From Bretschneidera sinensis (lineage: Eukaryota > Streptophyta > Magnoliopsida > Brassicales > Akaniaceae), in assembly GCA_023935145.1 (NCBI GenBank), contig CM043705.1, forward strand, positions 24,277,290 through 24,341,289: a stretch of 64,000 bases of DNA. Direction: 5' to 3'. The notes beneath the pieces are model-generated. The model searched no databases. It was not told the origin of the DNA and worked only from the letters and a program-made list of their open reading frames with translations. Below, one piece after another: positions 22,483-32,560 of this stretch. The translations under genes and the position numbers were made by a program. Positions within the stretch are counted from its first letter, which is position 1, and the number at the start of each line of letters is the position of its first letter.

Positions 22483-23474
22483 TGTTGGTATTTTTCTAAG
22501 GTTTAAACATGGTTTAAACATGGTTAAGGTTTAAACAAGAGATAGAAGAATAAATTTCAGCATGTTAAAGTAGTGCACACAAGTGTGTGCCTCACTTTGG
22601 GTGTGTGCACACCTCTCCATTTAGCAAGACAAAAGAGTGCACACAGCATCAGGAGGTCCAGCACCAGTGTGCGCCACACCCCTACTCCTTCCAGGCTGCG
22701 GCACCCAGCAAGGAGGAAGTCCTGGTGGAGGGCAGCACCACATCTCTCCCTCACCAAGGCCGCGGCGCCCAGAAAGTGGTGAAAAGGGTGTTTTGCCTAG
22801 CGCCGCAGCATGCCCTGTTCAGTGCCTAGGCGCTAGGCACACTGAGGCACACATATTCCACTTGATTCAACCTCTTGTTAAGTGCGTGGATGCAAGGTTA
22901 AAATGCATAGCATCACTTAGGATTGATGGAGGGCCAAGGTTGATTAGTCATCAAGATCTAAGGGTGGAGAATGACACTCAAGATTGAACAAGAAGTTGGT
23001 GCACTATATAAAGGGTCACCTAGCTTCATTCTCAATAACAATTTGTGACAAAACATGTGAATGAGAGAATTGTATGAGAGTGCAAAGACACAGATATACA
23101 AGAGGGACTCATTGGAGAGGCTGGTTGTAAAAAGAGAGATTAGTATAGAAAGGGGATTGAAGGGACTTGTAAGTAGAATTTCCAAGGGGGAAAGTTCCGG
23201 GGTACCTCGAGACCTTATCACTTTCTTGTTCTCTTCTTTGTTTCTTCACGAACTTGTGGATTCTTGGAGAGGGGTTTCTATGATTGTAAGAACCATTGAT
23301 TTAGTGCAGAGAGTGTAGAGGAACTCATGGGGACGTAGGCTATTGTCGAACCTCGATAACAATTACTTGTCTTCTTTCTTGCTTTGGTTGTTGTTTCTTT
23401 TCTTTACAAGTCATTCTAGACTTGGGTGTTTAGAAGATCACCACCTGGGCATCTTGTCTAGGTGATTTCCAATA
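22483..23474 (+). repeat. 5' LTR of B2
   Basis: 992 bp. It begins TGTTGGTATT and ends TTTCCAATA (CA worn to TA). Open frames across the GC-rich block (22557-22987, both strands) are artefacts of GC-rich non-coding sequence and recur in the other B LTRs. Confidence 0.93.
23005..23013 (+). promoter_or_regulatory. TATA box of the B2 LTR
   Basis: TATATAAAG in the conserved context GTGCACTATATAAAG. Transcription would start about 30 bp downstream. Confidence 0.55.
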
Positions 23475-23475
23475 G

Positions 23476-23487
23476 TGGTATCAGAGC
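23476..23487 (+). other. Primer-binding site of B2
   Basis: TGGTATCAGAGC, one base after the LTR; initiator-Met tRNA type. Confidence 0.92.
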
Positions 23488-23836
23488 TTTGGACAGCGGG
23501 ATTAGAGCCAAGATTGGCGGGTATCGGAGCAAGAACAGAAGGTGACGGAGTTAAGAGTCTAAGAATCGGAGGTCAACTTCTTGGGTGATTCAAGAACGGA
23601 GTTAAGATCTATATCTGATCGTGTTCTTGAGGTGAATCAAGGATGGAGTTAAGATCAATATCTGATCGTGTTCTTGAGGGTGATTTAAGAATGGAGTAAA
23701 GATCAAGATCAGATCGTGTTCTTGAGAGTGATTCAAGAACGGTGTTAAGATCCATCTTTGATCTGTGTTCTTGAGATTTAGAAGAAGTTGGAGAGCAATT
23801 GTGGCTGCTGTACAAATCTGGGATCATCTCCGCAAG

Positions 23837-24400
23837 ATGGCTTCAAACTTCATGGTTGAGAAGTTTGATGGAAAGGGAGATTTTGCCCTTTGGAAGCGGA
23901 AGATCAAGGAGGTTCTTGTGCAGCAAAAGGTGGACTTGGCAATTAGAGAAGATTATGCTTTTCCAGCAAGTACCACGGAGGACCAATGGAATGAGATGAA
24001 GAAGATGGCATACAACACCATCTTCTTACACATGTCGGATAATGTCACAAGGGAGTGCGGAGAGTCGAAAGATCCAACTGTTATATGGAAGAAACTAGAT
24101 GAGTTGTTTCTTGCCAAGACTCTCCCTAATAAGAGGTATCTTCGTAAACGAATCTTTGCTTTTAAATTTGATCCTAATAAAGAGTTACAAGATGATCTTG
24201 ATGCCAAGATGAGGAGTGCATCAAGTGGCTGTTCATTAGAAGAAGGCTAGCAAATTGGTATAGCAGCAACATCCATGGCTACTACCGGGACAGAGGTAGA
24301 GGAGAGAGCCATGGGAAAGCACATTCCAAACTGAGATTTGGAGGGAATAGATGTTACTACTACCACGAGGAGGGTCATGTCAAGAAAGATTGCAAAGAGA
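23837..24400 (+). pseudogene. Gag of B2
   Basis: ATG at 23837 opens 138 uninterrupted codons to 24250, nearly the whole copia-type Gag domain: MASNFMVEKFDGKGDFALW, MKKMAYNTIFLHMSDN, VIWKKLDELFLAKTLPNKR, RKRIFAFKFDPNKELQDDL. After a frame change it continues with a single YYRDRGRGESHGKAHSKLRF unit and the knuckle CYYYHEEGHVKKDC, with the same Cys-to-Tyr change as B1. Of the B copies this Gag core is the least damaged. The frameshift before the knuckle still blocks full-length Gag. Confidence 0.85.
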
Positions 24401-27080
24401 AGATGAGGGATGAGGGAAGAAGCCATACCAAGAATGGAGAGGCTTCGGTTGCCAAAACAGAACAGTAAGATGATGATGTTCTTGTTGTGTGCTCGGACGA
24501 AAGCAAGGGGCAAGAAGGCAGTGGAAAATGGATCTTGTATACCGAGTGCACTCATCACATGTGCCCTCACCGGGATTGGTTCAAGAATTTCAAGGAAACC
24601 AATGATGAAAGAGTTTTCTTGGGGAATGACATTTCTTACCAAGTGAGGGGCACGGGAGACATCTAGGTGAGGATGTTTGATGGAATGACAAAGCTGCTGA
24701 AAGCTATGAGATATCTCCTGGATTTGAGGACGAATTTGATCTCATTGGGGTAGCTGGATTCCATGAGATACACGTGCAAGATAGAGGGAGGAAAGATCAA
24801 GGTAGCCAAGGGATCTTTGGTAGTCATCAAAGCAGCAATGAAGGATGGACTCTATGAGATGATCGGAGACATAGAGATCAAGGATCAAGCAGCAAGCTTG
24901 ATGGCTGAGATGGATGAGGTAGCCTTTTGGCACACTCGCTTGGGATATATAAGCGAAGAGGGCTTGTAAGTTCTCAGCAAGGATGGCCTACTTGGTGGAA
25001 ACAAAGCAGAAGAACTTGATTTCTGTGAGTGTTATGTTCTTGAGAAGCAACACCGGGTCAGCTTCAACACCGGAGTGCACAAGTCTAAGGATAAGAACAC
25101 CAACACAGGGAGGTAACTTTTACTTTCTATCTTTAATTGATGATTATTAAAGAAAGGTTTGGGTTTATTTGGTTAGAAATAAATCAGATGCTTTGAATAA
25201 ATTAGTAGTGTGGAAAAATATGGTGAAGACTCAAATGGGTAGGGTAGTTAAGGGGATAAGAACCGATAATGACTTAGAAATTTTTAACCAAGAACTTGAT
25301 CAATTCTATAGGTTAAACGGCATTCTAAGACATAGAACGATTGTGAAAACCCCTCAGCAAATTGGAGTTACTAAGATGATGAATAAGACCCTTAAGGAAA
25401 ATGTTAGGTGCATGTTAGATGGATCCGGATTACCCAAATGTTTTTGAGGGGGAGTGGTGTCTACTTCTGCGTATTGGGTTAATAGATCACCCTCTAGGAT
25501 TGTGTACCATAAGACTCCTGAGGAGATGTGGAGTGGAAAACCCCCTGAGTTGGACAACCTTTGGACTTTTGGGTGTGTTGCATTCGCACATCAAAAGGAT
25601 GATAGACTTAGCCCAGGATCTAAAAAGTGTGTGTTTCTAGGATATGGGGAAGGGGCTAAGGGGTATAGGTTGTGGTCCTTAGAGAAAGAAGGATTGAAAC
25701 TCATAATAAGTAGGGATGTTATTTTTAATGAATTGTTATTTCTCTATTTGGAGAAAACTAACCCTGCAGGGGCTAGTGTGCAAACCAGTTCGGTATTTGT
25801 GGAGTATAGCATCAAGGAGAATTCGGTTCAGGTAGAGCAAGGAAGGCAAGATGGTTTGGACCAGGTAAAGCCATTGATGAATGCCAAGCTCAGGACACTC
25901 ATGAGGAGGCTGAACTGAAAGAGGATGATGCAGGGAGTCAGAAGGACTATCAGCTCACAAGAGACCGGGAAAAAAGGCTGGTCAGACCACCTTCAAGATA
26001 TGGTTTTGCGGATGCTATGCATGCAACAGCTCCTTGGACAAAAAGAGGAATGGATGAACAAGAGACTTACATTGATGCCACGGGATGTAAGGATTCGCCA
26101 AGATGGAAGATAACTATGGAGGAAGAAATGGATTCTTTGAGGAAGAACAACTTCTGGGAATTGGTGCACATTCCGGGAAAACAGAGAGTTGTGGATTGTA
26201 AGTGGACTTACAGGATCAAAGAAGGGTACCCTCTAGGATATGAAGTCCGGAACAAGGCTAGGCTGGTGGCGAAGGGGTTCACGAGAAGAGAAGACATAGA
26301 TTTCACAGAAAATTTCTCACCTGGACACAAGGTGGAGAAAATGGTGAGCATCCTCATATATGTCATTGATGTGCTGTTGGTTCGGAACAGTAGGAAGAGG
26401 ATAGGAAGGTTTACATCTTAACTCAATGAGGAGTTCGAGAGGAAGGATCTCAGCCTTACACAAAAGATCCTTGGTATGATAAGAATTCAAGAAAGGGAGA
26501 GAAATGGGTTGAAGGTTTCTCGGTCTTCTATGGAAGATAGTAAACCAGTGAAGGGGGTTCCCCTTGCTAGTAATTTCAAGTTCTCCAGCAAACAATGTCC
26601 TGGAATGGATGAGGAGAAGAAGGAAATGGTAAAGGTCCCTTACTCTAGTGTGGTTGGACCAGTCATGTCCATGATGGTAAGCACTAGACCCGACATTTCT
26701 CAAGCAATGGGTGTTCTCAGCAGATGTGTGAGTAATCCCGGAAAAGAGCTTTGGCTTGGGATGAAGTGGTTGCTGAGGAATTGGAAGGCTCGGTGGCAGC
26801 CAGTGGTAGCACTCTCAACAACAAAGGCAGAATACATAGTGGCTTCGGAAGCCATAAAGGAGGCTATGTGGTGCAAAGGGTTGTTGGACGAGTGGATGGT
26901 CCTAAAAGAGCAGGTGGTGGTGTCTTCGGATATCCAAAGTGTGTGACACTTGTGGAGGAATCTGGTGTTCCATAGGAGGACAAAGCATATCGATAAGGTA
27001 GCCATGGAGGAAAGTCCTGCAAATTTAGGCACCAAGGTTCTACCTCTAAGAAGGTCCAATCATTGCCTTGGACTTCTTAG
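24401..27080 (+). pseudogene. Pol of B2: protease, integrase, partial RT and RNase H
   Basis: Protease reads WILYTECTHHM: the catalytic Asp is again Tyr. The pre-integrase and zinc part follows (WHTRLGYISEEGL, FCECYVLEK), then a short deletion around VHKSKD and the integrase core (IRTDNDLEIF, with DN kept; the third acidic position reads TKMMNKT where B1 has ERMNKT, so Glu is lost). Then KKCVFLGYGEGAKGYRLW. The RT start (MEEEMDSLRKNNFWELVHIP, KQRVVDCKWTYRIKE) jumps from ENFSPGHKVEKMV to YVIDVLLV: the core is missing as in B1. RNase H keeps STTKAEYIVASEAIKEAMW but has the ~18-codon gap after KHID. Non-functional. Confidence 0.88.
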
Positions 27081-27160
27081 GAATGGAGTCGGTTGAATGA
27101 TGACTCAAGATGAGTTTGGATCCTGAAGTTCTCTGCACAATGGTTTGGGTTTAAACGCTT

Positions 27161-27176
27161 AGACAAAGGTAAAGAT
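27161..27176 (+). other. Polypurine tract of B2
   Basis: AGACAAAGGTAAAGAT abuts the 3' LTR. The same sequence is at this place in B1 and B3. Confidence 0.7.
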
Positions 27177-28156
27177 TGTGGTATTTGTATAAGGTTTAAA
27201 CATGGTTAAGGTTTTAATAAGAGATGGAAGAATAAATTTCAGCATGTTAAAGGAGTGCACACAAGTGTGTGCCTCACTTTGGGTGTGTGCACACCTCTCC
27301 ATTCAGTAAGACAAAAGAGTGCACACAACATCAGGAGGTCCAGCACCAGTGTGTGCCACACCCCTGCTCCTTCCAGGCCATGGTGCCCAGCAAGGAAGAA
27401 GTCCTAGTGGAGGGCAGTGCTGCACTTCTCCCTCACCAAGGCCGCAGCGCCCAGAAAGTGGTGAAAAGGGTGTTTTGCCTAGCGCCGCAGCATGCCCTGT
27501 TCAGTGCCTAGGCCCTAGGCACACTAAGGCACACATATTCCACTTGATTCAGCCACTTGTTAAGTGCATGGGTGCAAGGTTAAAATACACAGTATCACTT
27601 AAGATTGATGGAGGGCCAATGTTGATTGGTCATCAAGATCTAAGGGTGGAGAATGACACTCAAGATTGAACAAGAAGTTGGTGCACTATATAAACGGTCG
27701 CCTAGCTTCATTCTTAATAACAATTTGTGACAGGACATATGAATGAGAGAATTTTATGAGAGTGGAATGACATAGACATACAAGAGGGACTCATTGGAGT
27801 GGCTGGTTATAAAGAGAGAGATTAGTATAGAAAGGGGATTCAAGGGACTTGTAAGTGGAATTTCCAAGGGAGAAAGTTCCATGGTACCTCAAGACCTTAT
27901 CACTTTCTTATTCTCTTCTTTGTTTCTTCAAGAACTTGTGAATTCTTGGAGAGGGGTTGTTGTGATTGTAAGAACCATTGATTTGGTGCAGAGAGTTCGG
28001 AGGAACTCACGGGGACGTAGGCTATTGCCGAACCTCAATAACAATTGCTTGTCTTCTTTCTTGCTTTGGTTGCTGTTTCTTTTCTTTACAAGTCATTCTA
28101 AACTTGGGTGTTTGGAAGATCACCACCTAGGCATCTTGTCAAGGTGATTTACAACA
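27177..28156 (+). repeat. 3' LTR of B2
   Basis: 980 bp, starting TGTGGTATTT (one base missing from TGTTGG) and ending GATTTACAACA. By eye it differs from its partner at a few percent of sites. Confidence 0.93.
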
Positions 28157-28161
28157 ACTTC

Positions 28162-29860
28162 AACCAACTCTAATTGAGAACGCTTACAAAACTTTGCTAT
28201 ATCTAAAAAAGTGTTAGCATTGTCTTTGGTTTTACTCTTGATATCCATAAAAATGTTGAAGATATTGTCAAACACATTTTTCTCAATATGTATAACATCC
28301 AGATCATGGCGAATAAGATTAGTTAACCAGTATGGTAGCTCCCAAAAAATAATCCTCTTTGTCCAATTATTTATCCTTCACAAATCCATATATTTCTTTT
28401 TTTCTACCATTGGAATTGAATGTGATATTTTCGAATGACATCACTCTAGCTTTCATATCTACCCCCGAAAACCATGGCAGCAGCGAGCCACACTTAGATC
28501 TATTCTTTATGAAACTATGTTTCTACATTCTAAAAGCATGATCATTTGGTAAAAATTGAGGGTGACAATTGAACCAAGAATTTTTATGACCATGTGGCAG
28601 TCAAAATGATTTTGTATGCTCGACATAGTACTGACAAGCCAGTAGATCGTGAGCACTCCCCCCAGAAAGCATACCATATGCAAAAAAGTCATTGATCATC
28701 CAAAGAAGTCTAGCCTTCATATTAAAATTTTGTTTCTTAACTGCATCGTAAGTAGGAACTCAATCTATCCACAATATCTTTAATTTGTCTATTAATGGAT
28801 GTAGATAGACATCCAGATTCTTACCAAGGTTGTTTTGGCTAGGACTTACCAATGACAAGAATAGATTATGCTTTTTCATGCACATACCAGGAGGTAAATT
28901 ATGAGGAGTAATAAATTTCGGCCAGTAAGAGTACGGGGACGTCAAATTGCCGTACTGTCAGTTGAGAGTCACAACCTAATATTATGTGGTTCATTAGCAA
29001 ACTCGGGGTAAGTATCATCAAAACGTTTGCATGCCATCCTATCGACCAGGTGGATGACCATGTCTGTCTTACAACATTTACCCTCATTGAGCCATCTCAT
29101 GTGTTTGGTAGTGTTTTTCGACAAAAGCCTTTGAAGTCTAGGTGTCAACTTAAGGTAACGGAACACCTTGTGTGGTATATCTTTTAGCTTCTTATTACCG
29201 TTCTGCCTAGGTTTAAACTGAGGATGTCCACACATGTCACAAACTTTCTCGTCTTTTTCTTCCTTGTAATACAACATACAATCATTCGGGCATGAATTTA
29301 TCATCTCATACCCAAATCCTAACTCTTTCATTATCTTCTCGGTCTTCTAAAAGTTTTCAGGCAACTTCTTGTCCTTCGGCAACATTCACTTAATTATTGT
29401 CAATAATTGATTGAAACAGTTCTTAGACATGTCAAAATCATATTTATAATTCACAGTTGTGAGATCGTTGATAACTTAGTGTGCTTCTTACAAACCTCCC
29501 ACAAGGGGTCATTAGTATCTCTCAATATGTCGTAGAACTTCGCAGCACGAGGATTCAGATCCTCTTCGGCATCGCAATTGTAGTCTGTGCCAGAAACACC
29601 CATTACCATCTCCCCTATGTGATTCGTTTATCTGAAACAGTTCTCAACATAGTGATTTGATTTGGGCATGGACCATTCACGTCTTAAATATATCTCACTG
29701 TGAAAATCCACCTCTTATAATTAGGAGTTAAACCTTTCATATATAGGTGCAAGGTAATTGTTTCTCAGTTTAAAAACCTTAAATTCTGGCATAGAAAACA
29801 AGGACACCAAATAATTTCATCGTTATACACATTCTTCCGGAAGTTGATCTTGAACTTTGT
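28162..29860 (-). pseudogene. CACTA TNP2-type transposase (Transpos_assoc + Transposase_21), decayed
   Basis: On the minus strand from 29860: a Transpos_assoc-like domain (EIIWCPCFLCQNLRFL, ETITLHLYMKGLTPNYKRW), a linker (DAEEDLNPRAAKFYDILRD, LWEVCKKHTKLSTISQ), then the Transposase_21 core in the frame ending at 28969 (PNDCMLYYKEEKDEKVCDMC, KVFRYLKLTPRLQRLLS, MRWLNEGKC, FDDTYPEFANEPHNIRLG). It goes on with MKARLLWMINDFFAYGMLSG, HGHKNSWFNCHPQFLPNDHA and DLDVIHIEKNVFDNIF up to B2. Many stops and shifts; the start codon was lost where gypsy D joins at about 29860. In intact elements this protein cuts at CACTA ends. Confidence 0.85.
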
Positions 29861-31722
29861 TTGAGATGATTTGAATTTAAATAGATTTAATTTGAAATAT
29901 TTGAATTTGGGAGAAAATTTGAAAGAAATCTCGAATTTTTTTTTGCTATGGAACTTTGATGTTAAGGTTTTATTTTTTTGTTGTGAGTGTTGTAAAATCT
30001 AAAATCTGTTAATTGAAGTTTGATTAAATCCTATACTTTGGAATAAAGTAATATGAATTTGTGAAGTTTAGAGATTTTTAGGGAGATTTTCTGCTCAAGG
30101 TTTGAAGTTTTGCTCTTGTATAACATTTTTTTTTGAAATGGGTATTGTTAGAGAATTGTGCTATGGGCTGTAATTTTAAACCTATCTAGGAATCAAAATA
30201 AATCCCTCTAGGTAAGAGATTTTTCTTGATTTGGAAATTTTGTTTAGAAGGAAGACTTTTTAAAAGTTGGAATTTGTTGGTAATTACCCTAAGCTAGTGT
30301 CTTGAAATTTAAAGTCCTTATACATTGAGAGTTTTATGGAGTAAAGAATGAAGAAAAATGGAAATAATGAAAAGAGGTGACTAAGGAGTAGAATGAAATT
30401 TTAGTAGTATTTTCTTTGATTTATATGTGTAAGTAAACGGAATGATTGGTCGCTTATTAAGTGTTTAATTTTTAAATACTATACTAATTGATTAAATTGT
30501 TAAAATGGCATTTCAATAGGTGTGGTGGATGATCGTAGTAAAGGAAAAGAAGTGATCCAAGACTATAATTTGGCGTAATGTGAGTATTACCCTACTCTTG
30601 GTAAGCACGAAGGTTAATGGGAAAACCAAAGCAATAAGGTTACATAAGAATTATAATTTGTTACTAAAATATAATAATTATATGTATAACTATGTGGTAA
30701 GATAAGTTAATTATACACTAATGATGAGATAGTGATTTCGAAACCTTTGTGCTGAATGTTGTATGATTGTATGAATTAATGAGAATTTGTTTGTGTTCAT
30801 AAATTGATTTCATTTCATTTCATGCATTGAAATTTACGATATGTTATTGACGGGGGAATGAGTATGAGGACAATAGGTCCCTTCCCACAAGGGGTGTATG
30901 GGTACCAAAATATTTGGATGATTGGACCCGGCCTGGATCAAGAGGGTTCCAAAAATTTGTTGTTTTTGAAACGAACCGATATGTGGGGAGATGTCCCCGT
31001 TGGATTATGATTTATTATGAGATGAGACATTGCATTGCATCATGCTACATTGGCATATCATACATGAATTTGATTTGCTTGGCCTGTAAGGGAGAATATG
31101 AATTGTTTGGTTATATTGATAAATTGTGGTGTTTTGATTGACTATGGAATGGTGAATGCAAGTTGATTGTGGGTTCTATAGGATTGTATTATGATTACTA
31201 AGATTGTTGATTTGCAAAGTGTTATATGACTATGTATATGAACAAATAAAGCAGAAAGGAAAAAGAAATATTAATAAGCTCTCAAATTTTTCTAACAAGT
31301 GATTACTTTGTGTAGAGTAAGAACTCGCTAAGCTTTATAACTCACCCTCCTCCTCCTTATAACCTTTCAGGTAAGCTTCCAGGTGATCTCAGATTTTAGG
31401 TGGTGAAGCTTTGAAGATTTGACGAAGTTTTAGGTGGGTCCACGAGCGTCGTATCCTCGGTCAAGTCTTCTTTTTTTTTGGTAATAAGTGTTATGTACTA
31501 TATTAGAGGTTTGAAGTTGTAACATGTTGGTTGTGTCGCTTTAGACACCTTGTAAAACTACAACTTTATAGTTGTATTAACTATATGATCTCAACTTATG
31601 TATGTTAGATGTTGTTCTGTTGTATTATATTAATTGTGTGTCCATGTGCTCGATTTTAAAAGGTAATTGACATCGTCCTGAATGGCCCGCTCGGTTTAAA
31701 AGGTAAAGACTTTATTTTCCTG
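29861..31722 (+). repeat. 5' LTR remnant of D
   Basis: AT-rich sequence with features of Tekay-like LTRs: an allele-like run GGGTACCAAAATATTTGG, GGTCCCTTCCCACAAGG and GTGGGGAGATGTCCCC near 30870-31010, similar in layout to 42405-42580. Neither a TG start nor a CA end with a primer site is present. The LTR passes straight into mid-gag near 31722. A 75-codon open frame at 30914-31141 is not family-like coding. Confidence 0.6.
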
Positions 31723-32560
31723 AAACAGGGTGCTATATCAATAACTTAGTATGATGCGAGATTCATTACCTTGTCTAGATTTGTACTAGATTTAATCAGC
31801 ACTGAAGAAATAAAGTGTAAGAGATTTCTTGATGATTTGAATTATGAAATTCGTACTCGACTTTCATATTTGGATCACCCAAACTATGTAAGATTGGTGG
31901 ATAAAGCACTACTTATATAGAAGGATTTAATGGAATTGAGTGCTAGGGAAGGTAGTCATGGGTTTGGAGTCCGAGGTGGTCATTCTTTTAAGCGAAGTAA
32001 ATCAGTTTCCCAATGAGGGTCAAGTATGGGAGGTAAGCTATTTGAGATAAGATAAGGTCTTTAGAGTGAAACAGCAGCATCTGTAGTGAAATGTTAAGTG
32101 GGAGGAATTCATAGAATTACAGGATAATCATTTCCCTTAAGAACTAAAGGCAGAGGAGGTAGTGCACAAGGTAGAGGAAGTGGTACCATGTCAGGGATGA
32201 ATACTAAAGGGTGTTTTCGGTGTGGTCAAATGGGTCATTTATCTAGATATTGTAATGTTAAGTTGTTTCATCATTGTCGATCAGTTGAACATCTTCAAAT
32301 GGACAATCTTGTGTTACAAGGTATTGTATGCTTTGAGTGTGGTCATGGTGGTCATGTGGGAGCAAATTGTTGGTAAAGACACAAGCCAACTGGTAGAGTG
32401 AGTACAGCTGGAGGCTCCAGATGCAGCCATGTGGATCGAGACAGTGGGACTGGAGGTAGTAGGAATGGTAGCTAAGGCCGAGGGGTCACGGCAGGCCGAG
32501 GGGATGCAAGTCAAGGTCAGAGAGGGCAAGGCCATGTTTATGCAATCACTCAGTAGGATG
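31723..32560 (+). pseudogene. Gag of D, C-terminal half with double zinc knuckle
   Basis: It begins abruptly in the capsid (KQGAISIT, stop, YDARFITLSRFVLD; KRFLDDLNYEIRTRLSYLDH; VRLVDKALL). After a basic linker come two CCHC knuckles, CFRCGQMGHLSRYC at 32212-32253 and CFECGHGGHVGANC at 32329-32370, both with all four ligands. These knuckles bind genomic RNA in the particle. The 5' half of gag and the leader are deleted, and in-frame stops occur, so no intact Gag is made. Confidence 0.8.

Larger units (their letters stand above)
22483..28156 (+). mobile_element. Ty1/copia LTR retrotransposon B2, full-length, nested in TNP2
   Basis: LTRs are at 22483-23474 and 27177-28156. The target duplication acttc is at 22478-22482 and 28157-28161. 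Order is LTR, primer site, gag, protease, integrase, partial reverse transcriptase, partial RNase H, purine tract, LTR. The internal deletions are the same as in B1, so both descend from one deleted master. Confidence 0.94.

Noticed and set aside
22557..22987. Open frames on both strands in the B LTR (also 6210-6647, 11183-11407, 27269-27669)
   Set aside because: They recur only inside B-family LTRs, overlap in several frames, and reflect the GC-rich U3/R block with few stop codons.
30914..31141. 75-codon open frame in the D 5' LTR
   Set aside because: Lies in LTR sequence whose layout is shared with the non-coding fragment at 42410-42580; no protein family resemblance.
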